64,000 bases of DNA from Methylomicrobium sp. wino1. Lineage in GTDB: Bacteria > Pseudomonadota > Gammaproteobacteria > Methylococcales > Methylomonadaceae. Position numbers and translations under genes: made by a program. Each line of letters starts with the position of its first letter. Position 1 is the first letter of the stretch. The stretch spans positions 1,240,001 through 1,304,000 of the forward strand of contig NZ_CP024202.1 of NCBI RefSeq assembly GCF_003932755.1, read 5' to 3'. Under the pieces are notes generated by a model. That model saw only the letters and a list, made by a program, of their open reading frames with translations. It was not told the origin of the DNA and did no database searches. Shown here one piece after another: positions 23,232-34,530 of this stretch.

Positions 23232-23654
23232 TTAGCAAAATAAACCGGCGGCATGAATGCCTGTGATCGCGCAACGTTCGTCTTGATCGGAGACATCGCC
23301 GGAGATGCCTACCGCACCGAGAATTTTGTGGTCGGCATTGCGAATCAATACGCCGCCCGGCACGGGCATGACTTTACCTCCCGCTAGGCCGATCAGCGCA
23401 TTCATGAAGTCGGGGCGTTGCTCGGCGACGGTGGCAAGGCTTCGCGAGGACATACCCATGTTTACCGCACCCCAGGCTTTGGCGATTGCGACTTGCTCTC
23501 GAATCATCGTGGCGCCGTCTTCACGTTGCATCGCTTTGAGATGGCCGCCTTCGTCCAACACGACGATCGTCAGCGGTTCCAGGTTGAGTTGGCGGGCATT
23601 GGTTAATGCGACATGAATGATTTGATTGGCTTTTTCCAGAGTTAAGGCATTCAT
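23232..23654 (-). CDS. GlcG/HbpS family protein
   Basis: 140 aa, the standard length of the haem-degrading/GlcG family. It starts MNALTLEKANQIIHVAL, has 'VLDEGGHLKAMQR' and 'PVPGGVLIRN', and ends with 'GAVGISGDVSDQDE', all hallmark pieces. Members are small soluble proteins found near glycolate oxidase, propanediol use and haem-binding systems; the biochemical role is poorly known. No signal peptide here, so cytoplasmic. It seems to be a single-gene unit between the hydrogenase region and tesA. The family is clear; the function is not. Confidence 0.85.
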   Translation of the reverse strand: MNALTLEKANQIIHVALTNARQLNLEPLTIVVLDEGGHLKAMQREDGATMIREQVAIAKAWGAVNMGMSSRSLATVAEQRPDFMNALIGLAGGKVMPVPGGVLIRNADHKILGAVGISGDVSDQDERCAITGIHAAGLFC

Positions 23655-23718
23655 CGATGATCTCGTTATTATAATTTTAGGAATGAATCGGCCGGGTAAA
23701 AACCCGAAATAAGTCTTG

Positions 23719-24321
23719 TCATTTTAGCAGGGGACCTAAATATTCCCATACTTTTTCGGCGATAATCGGTTGAGCATCGGCATTCGGATGAATTCGGTCG
23801 CGCTGCATTAATTCCGGTTTTAGGGCCACGCCTTCGAGTATAAAAGGTACGAAAGGCAGGTCGTGATTCTTGGATAATTCCGGATAGACCCGATAAAACA
23901 TTTCGATATAGCGTTTACCGAGATTGGGCGGCATACGCATGCCCAGCAACAGAACTTGTGCGCCGGCACGTTGCGAGCGCTTGACTATTTCGCTCAAGTT
24001 GTCGTGCATTTGTTTAGGCGTCAGTCCTCTTAAACCGTCGTTGCCGCCCAGTTCTAGCAGTACCCACTCCGGTTCATGCCGCGCCAACGTGCTGTCGATG
24101 CGCGCCAATCCGCCGGCGCTGGTATCGCCGCTGATGCTTTCATTAACGACTCGGTGCGGGAACTTTTCGGCCCCCAGCTTTTTCTGAAGTAAGTCGACCC
24201 AGCCTTTCCCCACTTCTATTCCGTAACCGGCGCTGATACTATCGCCTAATACGACAATCGTTTTCGCCGGCACGGCCGCTGAAACTAACGCTATCATTAC
24301 TGCAAGCAAAAATTTGAACAT
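23719..24321 (-). CDS. tesA: TesA, periplasmic thioesterase I / lysophospholipase L1
   Basis: 200 aa from the ATG at 24321; the longer frame runs antisense through ybbA. An N-terminal signal peptide (MFKFLLAVMIALVSAAVPAK) sends it to the periplasm. The SGNH hydrolase blocks are visible: GDSIS with the catalytic Ser, the Gly block around 'SGDTSAGG', 'LGGND' with Asn, and 'DRIHPN' with the catalytic Asp-His pair. It hydrolyses acyl-CoA and lysophospholipid esters in relatives. It is divergent from ybbA with start codons sharing bases (see below), the same arrangement as in E. coli. Confidence 0.9.
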   Translation of the reverse strand: MFKFLLAVMIALVSAAVPAKTIVVLGDSISAGYGIEVGKGWVDLLQKKLGAEKFPHRVVNESISGDTSAGGLARIDSTLARHEPEWVLLELGGNDGLRGLTPKQMHDNLSEIVKRSQRAGAQVLLLGMRMPPNLGKRYIEMFYRVYPELSKNHDLPFVPFILEGVALKPELMQRDRIHPNADAQPIIAEKVWEYLGPLLK

Positions 24322-25027
24322 GACACAGACCCAACCTGAAAGAAAGTTACCTGAAAGAACGTTAAAAGATATTATCGTCACCGAAAATCTCGGAAAAACC
24401 GTGCAAACTTCGGACGGTACCTTGCATATCTTGGCATCGGTCGATTTACAAATCAAACCGGGAGAGAGTCTCGCGGTGGTAGGTGAGTCCGGTTCCGGAA
24501 AATCGACTTTATTGAGTTTGTTGGCCGGTCTCGATACGCCGACCACCGGTTCCGTAACGATCGACGGACGCGAATTGACCGCGATGGATGAAGATGGGCG
24601 GGCGGCAGTACGCAACGAATTGATCGGCTTTGTATTTCAATCGTTTCAATTGTTGCCGGGTTTGACCGCTGTCGAAAATGTGATGTTGCCCTTGGAGTTG
24701 GGCGGGAACAAAAATGCGCGCGTCTTGGCCAGTGAGCTACTCGGTCGCGTCGGGCTGAGCCATCGGCTCAACCATACATCCAGGCAGCTTTCCGGCGGTG
24801 AGCAACAGCGCGTTGCATTGGCCCGCGCGTTCGTGACGCGGCCGGCCATTTTGTTCGCCGACGAACCGACCGGCAATCTGGACAGTAAAACCGGCGAACA
24901 AATCATCGATTTATTGTTCGAACTGAACCGTGAAAGCAGCACCACGCTCATATTAGTCACACATGACACCCATTTGGCCGAACGCTGCCGGCGCAGCATT
25001 AAACTCGATGCGGGGAGACTGGTATGA
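24320..25027 (+). CDS. ybbA: YbbA-type ABC transporter ATP-binding protein
   Basis: 235 aa from the ATG at 24320; a TTG two codons earlier is in frame. Walker A is GESGSGKST, the Q-loop lies in FVFQSFQLL, the ABC signature is LSGGEQQR, Walker B is ILFADEPTGNLD, and the H-loop is VTHD. It belongs to the LolD/MacB-like class that powers mechanotransmission rather than transport through the membrane. Its permease partner follows with a 4-bp overlap. Its ATG and that of tesA overlap on opposite strands in the palindrome CATG (24319-24322), leaving no space for a conventional intergenic promoter, so each promoter or ribosome site must lie within the other gene. Confidence 0.9.
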   Translation: MTQTQPERKLPERTLKDIIVTENLGKTVQTSDGTLHILASVDLQIKPGESLAVVGESGSGKSTLLSLLAGLDTPTTGSVTIDGRELTAMDEDGRAAVRNELIGFVFQSFQLLPGLTAVENVMLPLELGGNKNARVLASELLGRVGLSHRLNHTSRQLSGGEQQRVALARAFVTRPAILFADEPTGNLDSKTGEQIIDLLFELNRESSTTLILVTHDTHLAERCRRSIKLDAGRLV

Positions 25028-27507
25028 CGCGTTTTAATCTGGCGCTTCGCTTGTTGTTTCGCGATAGCCGTTCCGGTGAACTCACGATATTGATTGCCGC
25101 GTTGATCATTGCGGTGACTAGCTCTACTGCGATCACGCTATTTGCCGACCGCCTGCATCGCACGATGACCTTACAAGCCGCCGATTTTCTCGCGGCCGAT
25201 TTGGTAATTACCAGTCCCGAACATATTCCCGATGCATGGTTGGAAAAGGCCGGCGAATTGGCTTTGATCCGTTCGGAGACCGCCGAGTTTTCAAGCGTCT
25301 TGATCGAAAACGACGAACTGTTGTTGGCCGGCGTGAAGGCGGTCAGTCCCCGCTATCCGTTACGCGGTTTCTTAAAAGTCGCCGGCGCGGACTTCAGCGA
25401 CGAGCAAACAGTTTCGTCGGGGCCAGAGCCGGGCTCGGTATGGGTCGAAAAACGCGTGCTATCGGCGCTGCATTTGCAAATCGGCGATGCCTTGACGGTC
25501 GGCGAAAAAGCGTTGACGATCCGTCGTATCTTGACTTACGAGCCGGACAAGCGCGGCGATTTTTACAGTCTGTCGCCCCGGGTCATGATGAATGCCGACG
25601 ATTTACCCGCTACCCGCGTGATTCAACCGGGCAGTCATGTGCATTATTTCTTTCAGTTCGCCGGCGAAGCGCCAGATATCATGGCATTCAATCGCTGGGT
25701 CAAGCCGCAACTCAATCCGTCTCAGCGCATCATGGATATTCATCAGGACCGCCCTGAAGTCGGCAATGCATTGAACCGAGCCGAACGTTATTTGGGGCTA
25801 TCCAGCATCGTTGTAATTTTGATCGCCGGCGTCGCGATTGCCGCCGCAACCCGCCGTTATAGCGAGCGTCATTTCGATGCCACGGCGGTGTTGAGATGCT
25901 TAGGCTTGAAGCAAAAAGAAATTTTATGGCTTTACGGCAGCCAGTTTTTTATTCTCGGAATGCTGGCGAGTGCGATCGGGTGTCTTCTTGGCTGGTTTGC
26001 GCAGGCCGGACTGTTTCATCTTTTGCATGATTTGTTACCGGATACTATCGCCTCACCGAGTCTATTTGCGATGTTTTTCGGTTTCGCGACGGGTATGGCC
26101 GTGCTGTTGGGTTTTGCTCTACCGCCGCTGCTGAGACTCAAGCGAGTGTCGCCGCTACGCGTGTTGCGCCGCGATTTGGAGCCATTACCGTCTGCGGCAT
26201 GGCTGATTTATGGTCTTGCTATCGCTATTATCGCGGTTTTGATATGGCGCTATACCGAAGATTTTAAAATGACCGGTATCATCATCGGCGTCGGCCTGAT
26301 CGCGTTACTCGTATTGGGCAGCGCGGTTTACGGAATCCTTTGGGCTTGTCAAAAATTGTTGCCCGGTTTGCCGCTGACCTGGCGTTTCGGCGTGCAAGGT
26401 TTAATTCGTAACCGGCAGGCATCGGTGAGTCAGATTTTGGCATTTAGCATCACGCTGGTGGCGATGACCTTGAGCTTTACGGTCAGAAACGATTTATTGA
26501 CCGATTGGCAACGTCAGTTGCCGGAACAGGCACCAAACCATTTTGTGTTGAATATTTTTTCCGAGCAGCAGGCCGGTTTTCAGCAGGATTTGGATGACCA
26601 AGGACTTACCGGCAGCCGCTTTTATCCGATCGTACGCGGACGGCTCGTTCGAATTAACGGCATTCCTGTGCAGAAAATCGTCAGTAAGGATTCCCAAGGC
26701 GAACAAGCCACGCACCGCGACTTGAGCCTGACCTGGTCGGAACAAGTACCCGATGAAAACAAGATCCTCTCAGGTCAGTGGTGGACGGATGATCGACCAG
26801 GCTTAGTGTCGATCGAACAAAAACTGGCTTCGAGTCTAGGTGTCAAGCTCGGCGACAAGCTGACTTTTACAATCGGCAGCGAACAATTGCAAGCGGAAGT
26901 CGTCAATATTCGCAGTGTTAAATGGGATACGATGAAGCCCAATTTTTACATGATTTTTTCTCCGGGGACGTTGGACGGATTTGCCAGTACTTCGATGACC
27001 AGCTTTTATTTGCCGGAAAATCAAAAACATTTCTTGAATGAATTAGTTAAACGCTACCCGAGCGTGACGGTTTTGGAAGTGGATTTGATTCTCAAACAAT
27101 TCCAAACGATCTTGGCGCAACTGACGCAAGCGATCAATTATTTGTTATATTTTGCACTACTGGCAGGTTTTACCGTGTTGTTCGCGGCGGTTCAAGCCGG
27201 GTTAGACCAACGCATTCATGAAGGTGCGCTGATGCGAACGCTAGGAGCGCATCGAGTTTTTTTTCGGAAAACGCATGTGATCGAATTTGCACTATTGGGT
27301 TTTAGTGCGGGCATTTTGGCGATCGGCCTGTCCGAAATCGTGCTTTTCGCTTTGTATACGGAAGTGCTCCATTTGAATTACCGGCCCAATTTTCTGCTAT
27401 GGTTGGTCATGCCCTCGCTTAGTGGTTTTTTTATCGGACTTGCCGGTTTTTGGGGAGTTAGGCATGTAGTGAATAAGCCGCCGGTTACGGTTTTAAGCCA
27501 GACTTAA
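25024..27507 (+). CDS. ybbP: YbbP-type FtsX-like ABC permease
   Basis: 827 aa with an N-terminal membrane helix (about residues 18-42), a large periplasmic domain, then three helices (about 255-365), helices around 395-450, a second large periplasmic domain, and three C-terminal helices (about 700-815). This is the duplicated FtsX layout of YbbP. It pairs with the upstream ATPase through a 4-bp overlap. The tesA/ybbA/ybbP locus is conserved across gammaproteobacteria and its role is not firmly known; release of hydrophobic compounds or help to TesA has been suggested. Confidence 0.88.
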   Translation: MTRFNLALRLLFRDSRSGELTILIAALIIAVTSSTAITLFADRLHRTMTLQAADFLAADLVITSPEHIPDAWLEKAGELALIRSETAEFSSVLIENDELLLAGVKAVSPRYPLRGFLKVAGADFSDEQTVSSGPEPGSVWVEKRVLSALHLQIGDALTVGEKALTIRRILTYEPDKRGDFYSLSPRVMMNADDLPATRVIQPGSHVHYFFQFAGEAPDIMAFNRWVKPQLNPSQRIMDIHQDRPEVGNALNRAERYLGLSSIVVILIAGVAIAAATRRYSERHFDATAVLRCLGLKQKEILWLYGSQFFILGMLASAIGCLLGWFAQAGLFHLLHDLLPDTIASPSLFAMFFGFATGMAVLLGFALPPLLRLKRVSPLRVLRRDLEPLPSAAWLIYGLAIAIIAVLIWRYTEDFKMTGIIIGVGLIALLVLGSAVYGILWACQKLLPGLPLTWRFGVQGLIRNRQASVSQILAFSITLVAMTLSFTVRNDLLTDWQRQLPEQAPNHFVLNIFSEQQAGFQQDLDDQGLTGSRFYPIVRGRLVRINGIPVQKIVSKDSQGEQATHRDLSLTWSEQVPDENKILSGQWWTDDRPGLVSIEQKLASSLGVKLGDKLTFTIGSEQLQAEVVNIRSVKWDTMKPNFYMIFSPGTLDGFASTSMTSFYLPENQKHFLNELVKRYPSVTVLEVDLILKQFQTILAQLTQAINYLLYFALLAGFTVLFAAVQAGLDQRIHEGALMRTLGAHRVFFRKTHVIEFALLGFSAGILAIGLSEIVLFALYTEVLHLNYRPNFLLWLVMPSLSGFFIGLAGFWGVRHVVNKPPVTVLSQT

Positions 27508-27859
27508 CATTAGGGGGACATTAGGCGGCCATAAGATATTGAAAACTAAATACTCCCTTTATACTCAACAATTGCTAACTTTGTGAAGGTATGGGGTGTG
27601 GCTAGCGAGGATGTCGGCAGCAGGGAGCTGCCGTCAAGCCCCCATGGACGGGTATACGGCGGTCCTCGATAGACACATCCCATGCCTTTTATTCATAGGC
27701 GTTTTTTCAGTCAATAGGGAGTAATATGGTTCTGCGATGTTAAGCCAGCTTATTCGTTACATATGGGTTAAGGGAACTTTAACAAAAGTTATTCATTCTT
27801 TATTCATATAAAAGGTTTTATTTTTGCTCCAGCTATAAACTCAACAAAGAGGTACGCTT
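27508..27859. other. Intergenic stretch with palindromic repeat and lipoprotein promoter
   Basis: Mostly the repeat at 27551-27723. The remaining part before 27860 is AT-rich with an AAAGAGGT ribosome site for the lipoprotein. Confidence 0.55.
27551..27723. repeat. Palindromic repeat family P, copy 1 (173 bp)
   Basis: Outer ends TACTCCCT and AGGGAGTA, then GGTATGGGGTGTGGCTAGCG facing CGATAGACACATCCCATGCC, so the element folds along its length. The core holds GAGGATGTCGGCAGCAGGG and CCCCCATGGACGGG. Related copies: 48338-48631 (inverted, with a nested insert), 57555-57656, and a diverged one around 56665-56775. Confidence 0.72.
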
Positions 27860-28255
27860 ATGAATAAATCGGCACTTGGAATCACCATGATCGGCGGATT
27901 GCTGCTATCCGCTTGCGCAACTCAAACCGGCTGGACACCCACGGTCGATACTTACGATAGCCCCAATGCTTACCGCTTGAATCAAGACCTCTACGAATGC
28001 GAACAACTTGCTCGTCAAGCAGCAGGCGGGACTGTTAAAGAAACCGCGATTGGCACCGGCGTCGGCGCGGCAATTGGAGCGGCGGGCGGTGCAGTGGTTG
28101 GAGCCTTTACAGGCAGTCCCGGAACGGGAGCTGCGATCGGTGCTGCGGCCGGCGGTTTCGGCGGCGGTGCTAAACAAGGCTTCGAGGCCGAGGAAGCTTT
28201 CAAACGAGCTTTTCGGACTTGTTTACGTAACCGCGGCCATAGAGTCGTCAATTAA
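27860..28255 (+). CDS. Glycine-zipper lipoprotein
   Basis: 131 aa. A lipoprotein signal peptide with lipobox LLSAC puts the mature N-terminus at the Cys. Residues 60-105 are a glycine-zipper run (GTGVGAAIGAAGGAVVGAF and GTGAAIGAAAGGFGGG), two small membrane-active helices typical of outer-membrane lipoproteins of the SlyB/YMGG type. Two Cys residues flank the zipper region (YECEQ and RTCLRN). Single-gene unit. Probably an outer-membrane or stress-envelope protein; the exact function is unknown. Confidence 0.82.
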   Translation: MNKSALGITMIGGLLLSACATQTGWTPTVDTYDSPNAYRLNQDLYECEQLARQAAGGTVKETAIGTGVGAAIGAAGGAVVGAFTGSPGTGAAIGAAAGGFGGGAKQGFEAEEAFKRAFRTCLRNRGHRVVN

Positions 28256-29029
28256 TCGACTTATCCTAAAAAAGACTGTTAGAGCGCTTAGAATCCGTTT
28301 GTGCTGAGCCCTTCGGCTGCGCTCAGGACGAACGGGATTTAGAATGCTTAATTTATTTTTTTCAGACTTATGGCTATCTAAATCCTTAGAGGCGATACAC
28401 TTATCGCTTCTAAGGCCACTTGAGGAAACAACTTACCTCATCCTCTCTTCAACTCCCGTTTACCTATCGTCGAAAAAACTCGAACGATTTTCGTTTTTCC
28501 ACCATACTTTCCTATAAAACCGGGCAGTAGCAAGGGTATCTCAGGATATCTAACCCAGAGCTAATACATCTCTATCATAAAAACTGAATAACTAAGTAAA
28601 AAATAAATATTATGGCGCTACAACATTTACATTCCCTCGCTCTGCGTCACTGTCACTAAGGATTTCGCGAAAAATAACTTCCTGGAGTTATGAGCTTTGT
28701 CGAGCCCCGTAGGGTACGCTATGCGTACCATGACAACCCTACTAATGCTAACGCAAGCCCTTAGGGTTTGATCCGGACAGGGATTCGGTACTTAACCTCA
28801 TGGAGGTACGCGCGCGTACCCTACCCTACAATTTATGTATAACGATGAGCGCTCCTCTGTGTGATCCCATAACTTGACTACCGAGGCGAGATCGGTATGC
28901 ACTCCCGCGTTGGATCAGTGATAGCAAGGAAAATTATTGAATTGGTGGCGGTATTTTTTACAACAGCTAGAATTTATGGCATAGACTCCTGCTAAAAATG
29001 TATCGAACCTCATAAGGCGCATCACAACG
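28256..29029. other. 774-bp intergenic region rich in small palindromes
   Basis: No gene seen. It contains the hairpin at 28282-28347 and two short palindromes of the type GGTACGC..GCGTACC around 28715 and 28805, which recur before the atp operon (31206). The block TTATGTATAACGATGAG near 28834 is also found at 41869. Confidence 0.5.
28282..28347. repeat. REP-like hairpin
   Basis: Arms AATCCGTTTGTGCTGAGC and GCTCAGGACGAACGGGATT around the loop CCTTCGGCTGC. It shares the CCGTTCGTGCTGAGC motif with the MITE family at 38344 and with the repeat at 41367, so these are probably related structural modules. Confidence 0.65.
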
Positions 29030-29569
29030 ATGAAAAAAAATATTATCCCGAATAATAACGAAAAAAAACTGGGCGATAACGACTTTATCGTTTCGAAAAC
29101 CGATATTATCGGTAAGATCACCTACGCTAACCGTATTTTCATGGAAATTGCAGGATACACCGAGTTCGAATTACTCGGCGTGCAGCACAACATTATTCGG
29201 CATCCGGAAATGCCGCGCGGCGTGTTTCGGTTTATGTGGGATACCCTAAAGTCCGGAAACGAATTTTTCGGTTTTGCCAAAAACCTGTGTTCTGATGGTG
29301 GATTTTATTGGGTTTTCGCGAATATCACGCCGGACTACGACAAAGACGGCAAATTGCAGGGTTATTATTCGGTTAGGCGCAAACCGCCGACATCGGCTTT
29401 GGATGTTTTGGTGCCGATTTATCGGGAAATGCTGGCGATAGAAAAAAACTGTTCCGCAAAAGAAGCTCCGGACAAATCGTTGGCTTATTTATTCGATGTC
29501 GTCGCGCAGACCGGCGCCAAAAATTATGACAGTCTCGTTTTAGGGCTTTATAAACCGAATGGAGTTTAA
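29030..29569 (+). CDS. Aer-type PAS domain protein (sensor half of a split receptor)
   Basis: 179 aa. One PAS domain (about residues 15-125) closely resembling the FAD-binding PAS of Aer: '[15 protein letters not shown]', '[20 protein letters not shown]' and '[11 protein letters not shown]'. The last 50 residues are helical. There is no membrane segment or signalling domain. The next gene, beginning at its stop codon, encodes a chemoreceptor without such a PAS domain, so the two together equal the Aer-like protein encoded at 50295. A redox/oxygen-sensing role is inferred from the Aer match. Confidence 0.82.
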   Translation: MKKNIIPNNNEKKLGDNDFIVSKTDIIGKITYANRIFMEIAGYTEFELLGVQHNIIRHPEMPRGVFRFMWDTLKSGNEFFGFAKNLCSDGGFYWVFANITPDYDKDGKLQGYYSVRRKPPTSALDVLVPIYREMLAIEKNCSAKEAPDKSLAYLFDVVAQTGAKNYDSLVLGLYKPNGV

Positions 29570-29571
29570 TG

Positions 29572-31050
29572 ATGAGCGGTCATTCCAGTGCCGATATCCC
29601 TTTTCTCAAAGCCAAGGTTAATTATGCCGTCGCCGGTATTATTTTCTTCGCTACGATCAATTTTTTTTACACGACTTTTATCAACGGCTTTTCATGGTTA
29701 AATTTACTCTTTAGCCTTGGCTTGACCGTCATTGCGATTTACGCGCTTAAAGAAACAAAAAAATATTTGAGCATTATTGCAATCATCCAAGATGTTTTGA
29801 TTAAAACCAATGATGGTGAACTGTACCATCGCATCACCGGCACCAAGGGAATGGGCGAGCTCGGCAAAATCGCTTGGGAATTGAACGAAATGCTCGACAT
29901 CATGGAGTCTTATTTCAAGGAAATCACGACTTGTTTCGATCAAGCGGCCAAAGGCAATCATAACCGTTATGCTCTTGCGGACGGCTTTCCCGGCTTACTT
30001 AAATCGTCCGCGAAATCGGTCAATAAAGCATTGCGAGTCATGAGCGATAATGAAACGATGATCACGAAAAATCGCCTATCTGCCGGACTGCACATGCTGA
30101 ACACCTCGAATTTACTCGATAATCTCAAGTCCAACCAGGATGACCTACTAAGCATTACCGAACAAATGCACAAGGTAGAAGGCATAGCGATCAATACTGG
30201 CAATAATGCCGAAAATAGTCTCTCGTCGGTCAATACGATTAGCCATTCGTTAACTAATATCAATGACAATATTCATTCGGTTACCGATGTCATCACCGCA
30301 CTGATCGACGACAGTAAAAAAGTAACCGAATCCTTATCGATGATAACCGGTATCGCCGACCAAACCAATCTGTTGGCGCTCAATGCCTCGATCGAAGCGG
30401 CCCGAGCCGGCGAGTACGGGCGAGGTTTCGCGGTCGTCGCGGAAGAAGTCAAAAACTTGTCCGATCACACTAAGAATGCGGCGCTGGAGGTTACTAAAAC
30501 ACTCAATTCATTCAATAAGCGCGTCAATCAAATGCATACCGAAGCCGAGGCATCCGCCGAACTTTCCCAGGAGATCATGGAAAAAGTCGACGAATTCCGG
30601 AATCAGTTTGCCGACCTTTCAGTTTCGGCGAAAGCGTCGGTCGGCTATATCAGTTATGCCAAGGATAAAACATTTGCTTTATTAACCAAAGTCGATCATA
30701 TCGTTTATAAACAGAACGGCTATATTGCGATCGAAAACCTAAAGCGTTGCCCGCAAGCCGATGCGATCGATACCGATCATCAGCATTGCAGGCTCGGCAA
30801 ATGGTATTTCGAAGGACTTGGGTATGAGCAATTTAGATCCACGCAAGCCTATGTCAGGCTGAATAAGCCTCACGAAGACGTACATAAATTCACGCGACGC
30901 GCCTATGAATATTCACGAAACAACTGGCAAAGCAACAAAGCGATCATCGACAATATAATCAACGACATGCAACAGTCGGAAGATGCCAGCGCCGAAGTGA
31001 TGGCCTTGATCAGCGAGATGGTTGAAGAAAAGCATGCTAATTTGTCCTAG
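29572..31050 (+). CDS. Chemoreceptor with C-terminal CZB zinc-binding domain
   Basis: 492 aa from the ATG at 29572 (an ATG one codon earlier overlaps the previous stop; a GGAG site fits the later one better). Two membrane helices at about residues 17-37 and 41-60 with hardly a loop, then a HAMP-like region, and the signalling domain with the tip [16 protein letters not shown]. The C-terminus (about 375-460) is a CZB domain with the motif [10 protein letters not shown] and further His residues (YKQNG..., 'PHEDVHK'); CZB domains bind zinc through three His and a Cys. It pairs with the upstream Aer-like PAS protein. Confidence 0.88.
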   Translation: MSGHSSADIPFLKAKVNYAVAGIIFFATINFFYTTFINGFSWLNLLFSLGLTVIAIYALKETKKYLSIIAIIQDVLIKTNDGELYHRITGTKGMGELGKIAWELNEMLDIMESYFKEITTCFDQAAKGNHNRYALADGFPGLLKSSAKSVNKALRVMSDNETMITKNRLSAGLHMLNTSNLLDNLKSNQDDLLSITEQMHKVEGIAINTGNNAENSLSSVNTISHSLTNINDNIHSVTDVITALIDDSKKVTESLSMITGIADQTNLLALNASIEAARAGEYGRGFAVVAEEVKNLSDHTKNAALEVTKTLNSFNKRVNQMHTEAEASAELSQEIMEKVDEFRNQFADLSVSAKASVGYISYAKDKTFALLTKVDHIVYKQNGYIAIENLKRCPQADAIDTDHQHCRLGKWYFEGLGYEQFRSTQAYVRLNKPHEDVHKFTRRAYEYSRNNWQSNKAIIDNIINDMQQSEDASAEVMALISEMVEEKHANLS

Positions 31051-31056
31051 TCAGGC

Positions 31057-31151
31057 TTTCCTCGTTCCCACCGCTCCAGCGTGGGAATGCATACAGAATT
31101 TGTTTCGGCAGCCAACGTATGGGTTCCCACGGAGGACCGTGGGAACCAGAA
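31057..31151. repeat. Dispersed repeat (GTTCCCACCGCTCCAGCG type), copy 1
   Basis: About 95 bp with CTCGTTCCCACCGCTCCAG and GTGGGAATGCAT at the left and GGAGGACCGTGGGAACCAG at the right, so the ends pair. A second copy is at 41925-42019 in the same orientation with about ten differences. Confidence 0.72.
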
Positions 31152-32822
<1,671 letters not shown>

Positions 32823-32829
32823 GGCCACT

Positions 32830-33234
32830 ATGAACTCGTCATCGATGCGTCTTAAAATTTTGTTGCCTTTCCGGGTATTCGCCGAGCACGAGAGCGTCAC
32901 TCGGATCGTTGCCGAGACTTACCAAGGTTCGTTCGGCATACTGCCGAACCGCCTGGATTGCGCGTCGGCTTTGGCTCCGGGAATCCTAACCTATGAAACG
33001 GCGACTGATGGCGAGGTTTATCTGGCCATCGATCAAGGCGTGCTGGTCAAGACCGGAACCGAGGTGCTGGTATCGGTGCGCAACGCCATCGGCGGTATCG
33101 AATTGGATCGATTGCGCGAGGCAGTGGAGCTCGAATTTCTGGAATTCGACGAACACGAAAAAAACGTTCGCTCGGTCATGGCCAAACTGGAAAGCGGTTT
33201 CGTCCGGCGCTTTATGGAGTATCATCGTGGCTGA
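32830..33234 (+). CDS. atpC: N-ATPase subunit epsilon
   Basis: 134 aa from the ATG at 32830, 7 bp after atpD; an in-frame start inside atpD is rejected. The beta-barrel N-terminal half has 'ILLPFRVFAEHESV' and 'SFGILPNRLDCASALAPG', a recognisable epsilon start. The C-terminal part is shorter and more charged than in E. coli. It couples the central stalk to the c-ring and regulates ATP hydrolysis in relatives. Its stop overlaps the next start. Confidence 0.87.
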   Translation: MNSSSMRLKILLPFRVFAEHESVTRIVAETYQGSFGILPNRLDCASALAPGILTYETATDGEVYLAIDQGVLVKTGTEVLVSVRNAIGGIELDRLREAVELEFLEFDEHEKNVRSVMAKLESGFVRRFMEYHRG

Positions 33235-33565
33235 GCAAAACGATAAAAAAAAGCGGTCTACCGACTCGCCGTTGAGCCGTCAAGTCGGTGCAAAGGCCGA
33301 ACGCAAGCTCGAAGCCCAACGGCAAGTGAATAAGACAATCTGGTTCGGCTTGGGTTGGTTCGGCTTAATCGGCTGGTCTGTCGCCATTCCAATGTTACTG
33401 GGAACCATCGTCGGTTTATGGCTAGACAGTCGATATCCCGGCTCCCATTCCTGGACCTTGATGTTATTGATCGGGGGATTGATGCTTGGGTGCTGGAACG
33501 CCTGGCGTTGGGTGTCCGAAGAAGAAATCCGAATCCATAAAAAACAGGATAAAAATGATGACTGA
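33227..33565 (+). CDS. atpQ: N-ATPase accessory membrane protein AtpQ (AtpI-like)
   Basis: 112 aa starting with GTG at 33227, overlapping the atpC stop by 8 bp and preceded by a GGAG site. A charged N-terminal 35 residues is followed by two membrane helices (about 42-65 and 72-92) and a charged tail. Position and topology match AtpQ/AtpI of N-ATPase operons, thought to help c-ring assembly. The gene name follows operon order. Confidence 0.8.
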   Translation: MAEQNDKKKRSTDSPLSRQVGAKAERKLEAQRQVNKTIWFGLGWFGLIGWSVAIPMLLGTIVGLWLDSRYPGSHSWTLMLLIGGLMLGCWNAWRWVSEEEIRIHKKQDKNDD

Positions 33566-33857
33566 AAATCTGATGTTGGCACTGGCTTTCGGGGCCGGCA
33601 GCTTGCTGGGGATGTTTTTTTTCGGAGGACTTTGGTGGACCGTGCAAAAAGGCCTTCAGTCAAAACGTCCCGGACTCTGGTTTTTCAGCAGTATGCTGCT
33701 TCGAACCGGCATCACGCTGGCCGGTTTTTATTGGTTGGCTGCCGATCATTGGCCAAGGCTTTTAGCTTGTCTATTAGGCTTTGTCGTTGCCCGTTTCATC
33801 GTCGTTCGGTTGACCCGTTTCGAATCGATAAAATTGCCCGAAACTGTCGAGGAATAA
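33555..33857 (+). CDS. atpR: N-ATPase accessory membrane protein AtpR
   Basis: 100 aa from ATG at 33555 (a second ATG follows at once); the longer frame is inside atpQ. Three hydrophobic helices: residues 8-32, 45-62 and 66-86, with 'RPGLWFFSSMLLRTGITL' between. AtpR is found only in N-ATPase operons, between AtpQ and AtpB, and is believed to sit by the c-ring. Overlaps atpQ by 11 bp and ends 4 bp before atpB. Confidence 0.8.
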   Translation: MMTENLMLALAFGAGSLLGMFFFGGLWWTVQKGLQSKRPGLWFFSSMLLRTGITLAGFYWLAADHWPRLLACLLGFVVARFIVVRLTRFESIKLPETVEE

Positions 33858-33861
33858 GCAC

Positions 33862-34530
33862 ATGCGTTTGAGTTCAGATCAAATCATTTTTTGGCAATAC
33901 GGTATTATTAAGCTTAACGGCACGATCGTGACGACTTGGGCTATTATGCTAGTGTTGGTTGTCGGTGCGATTCTGATCACTCGAAACCTAACCAGAAGCC
34001 TAGAAAATAAACGCTGGCAGAGTGTTCTGGAAGTCATCGTCATTACCCTGAATCAACAAATCGAGGAGGTCGGCCTGAAGCGACCGGAAAAATACCTCGG
34101 GTTTCTGGGTACCTTATTTCTGTTTATCGTCACCGCCAATCTGTTTGCGATTTTACCCGGCTATGAACCGCCGACCGGTTCGTTATCGACCACGGCAGCA
34201 TTGGCCATCGCCGTTTTCATAGCCGTGCCGTTTTACGGTATTGCCGAGCAAGGCTTTGGCGGTTATTTAAAGTCCTACTTAAAGCCGACGCTGATTATGT
34301 TGCCGTTCAATATCATCGGTGAATTATCCCGCACCTTGGCATTGGCCGTGCGTCTGTTCGGCAATATGATGAGCGGTACGATGATTGTCGCGATATTGTT
34401 AGTTGTGACACCCTTGTTTTTTCCGATTATCATGAATGCATTAGGTCTACTAACCGGCATCGTGCAAGCCTATATCTTTACGATACTGGCGACAGTGTAT
34501 ATTGCTGCGGCCACCCGCCGTCATGATTGA
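33862..34530 (+). CDS. atpB: N-ATPase subunit a
   Basis: 222 aa, five or so membrane helices. The essential Arg that faces the c-ring is in 'SRTLALAVRLFGNMMSG'. 'FIVTANLFAILPGYEPPTGS' gives the conserved loop. It forms the ion half-channels. It is separated from atpE by a 277-bp gap holding a repeat, whereas the other genes of the operon overlap or nearly so. Confidence 0.92.
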   Translation: MRLSSDQIIFWQYGIIKLNGTIVTTWAIMLVLVVGAILITRNLTRSLENKRWQSVLEVIVITLNQQIEEVGLKRPEKYLGFLGTLFLFIVTANLFAILPGYEPPTGSLSTTAALAIAVFIAVPFYGIAEQGFGGYLKSYLKPTLIMLPFNIIGELSRTLALAVRLFGNMMSGTMIVAILLVVTPLFFPIIMNALGLLTGIVQAYIFTILATVYIAAATRRHD

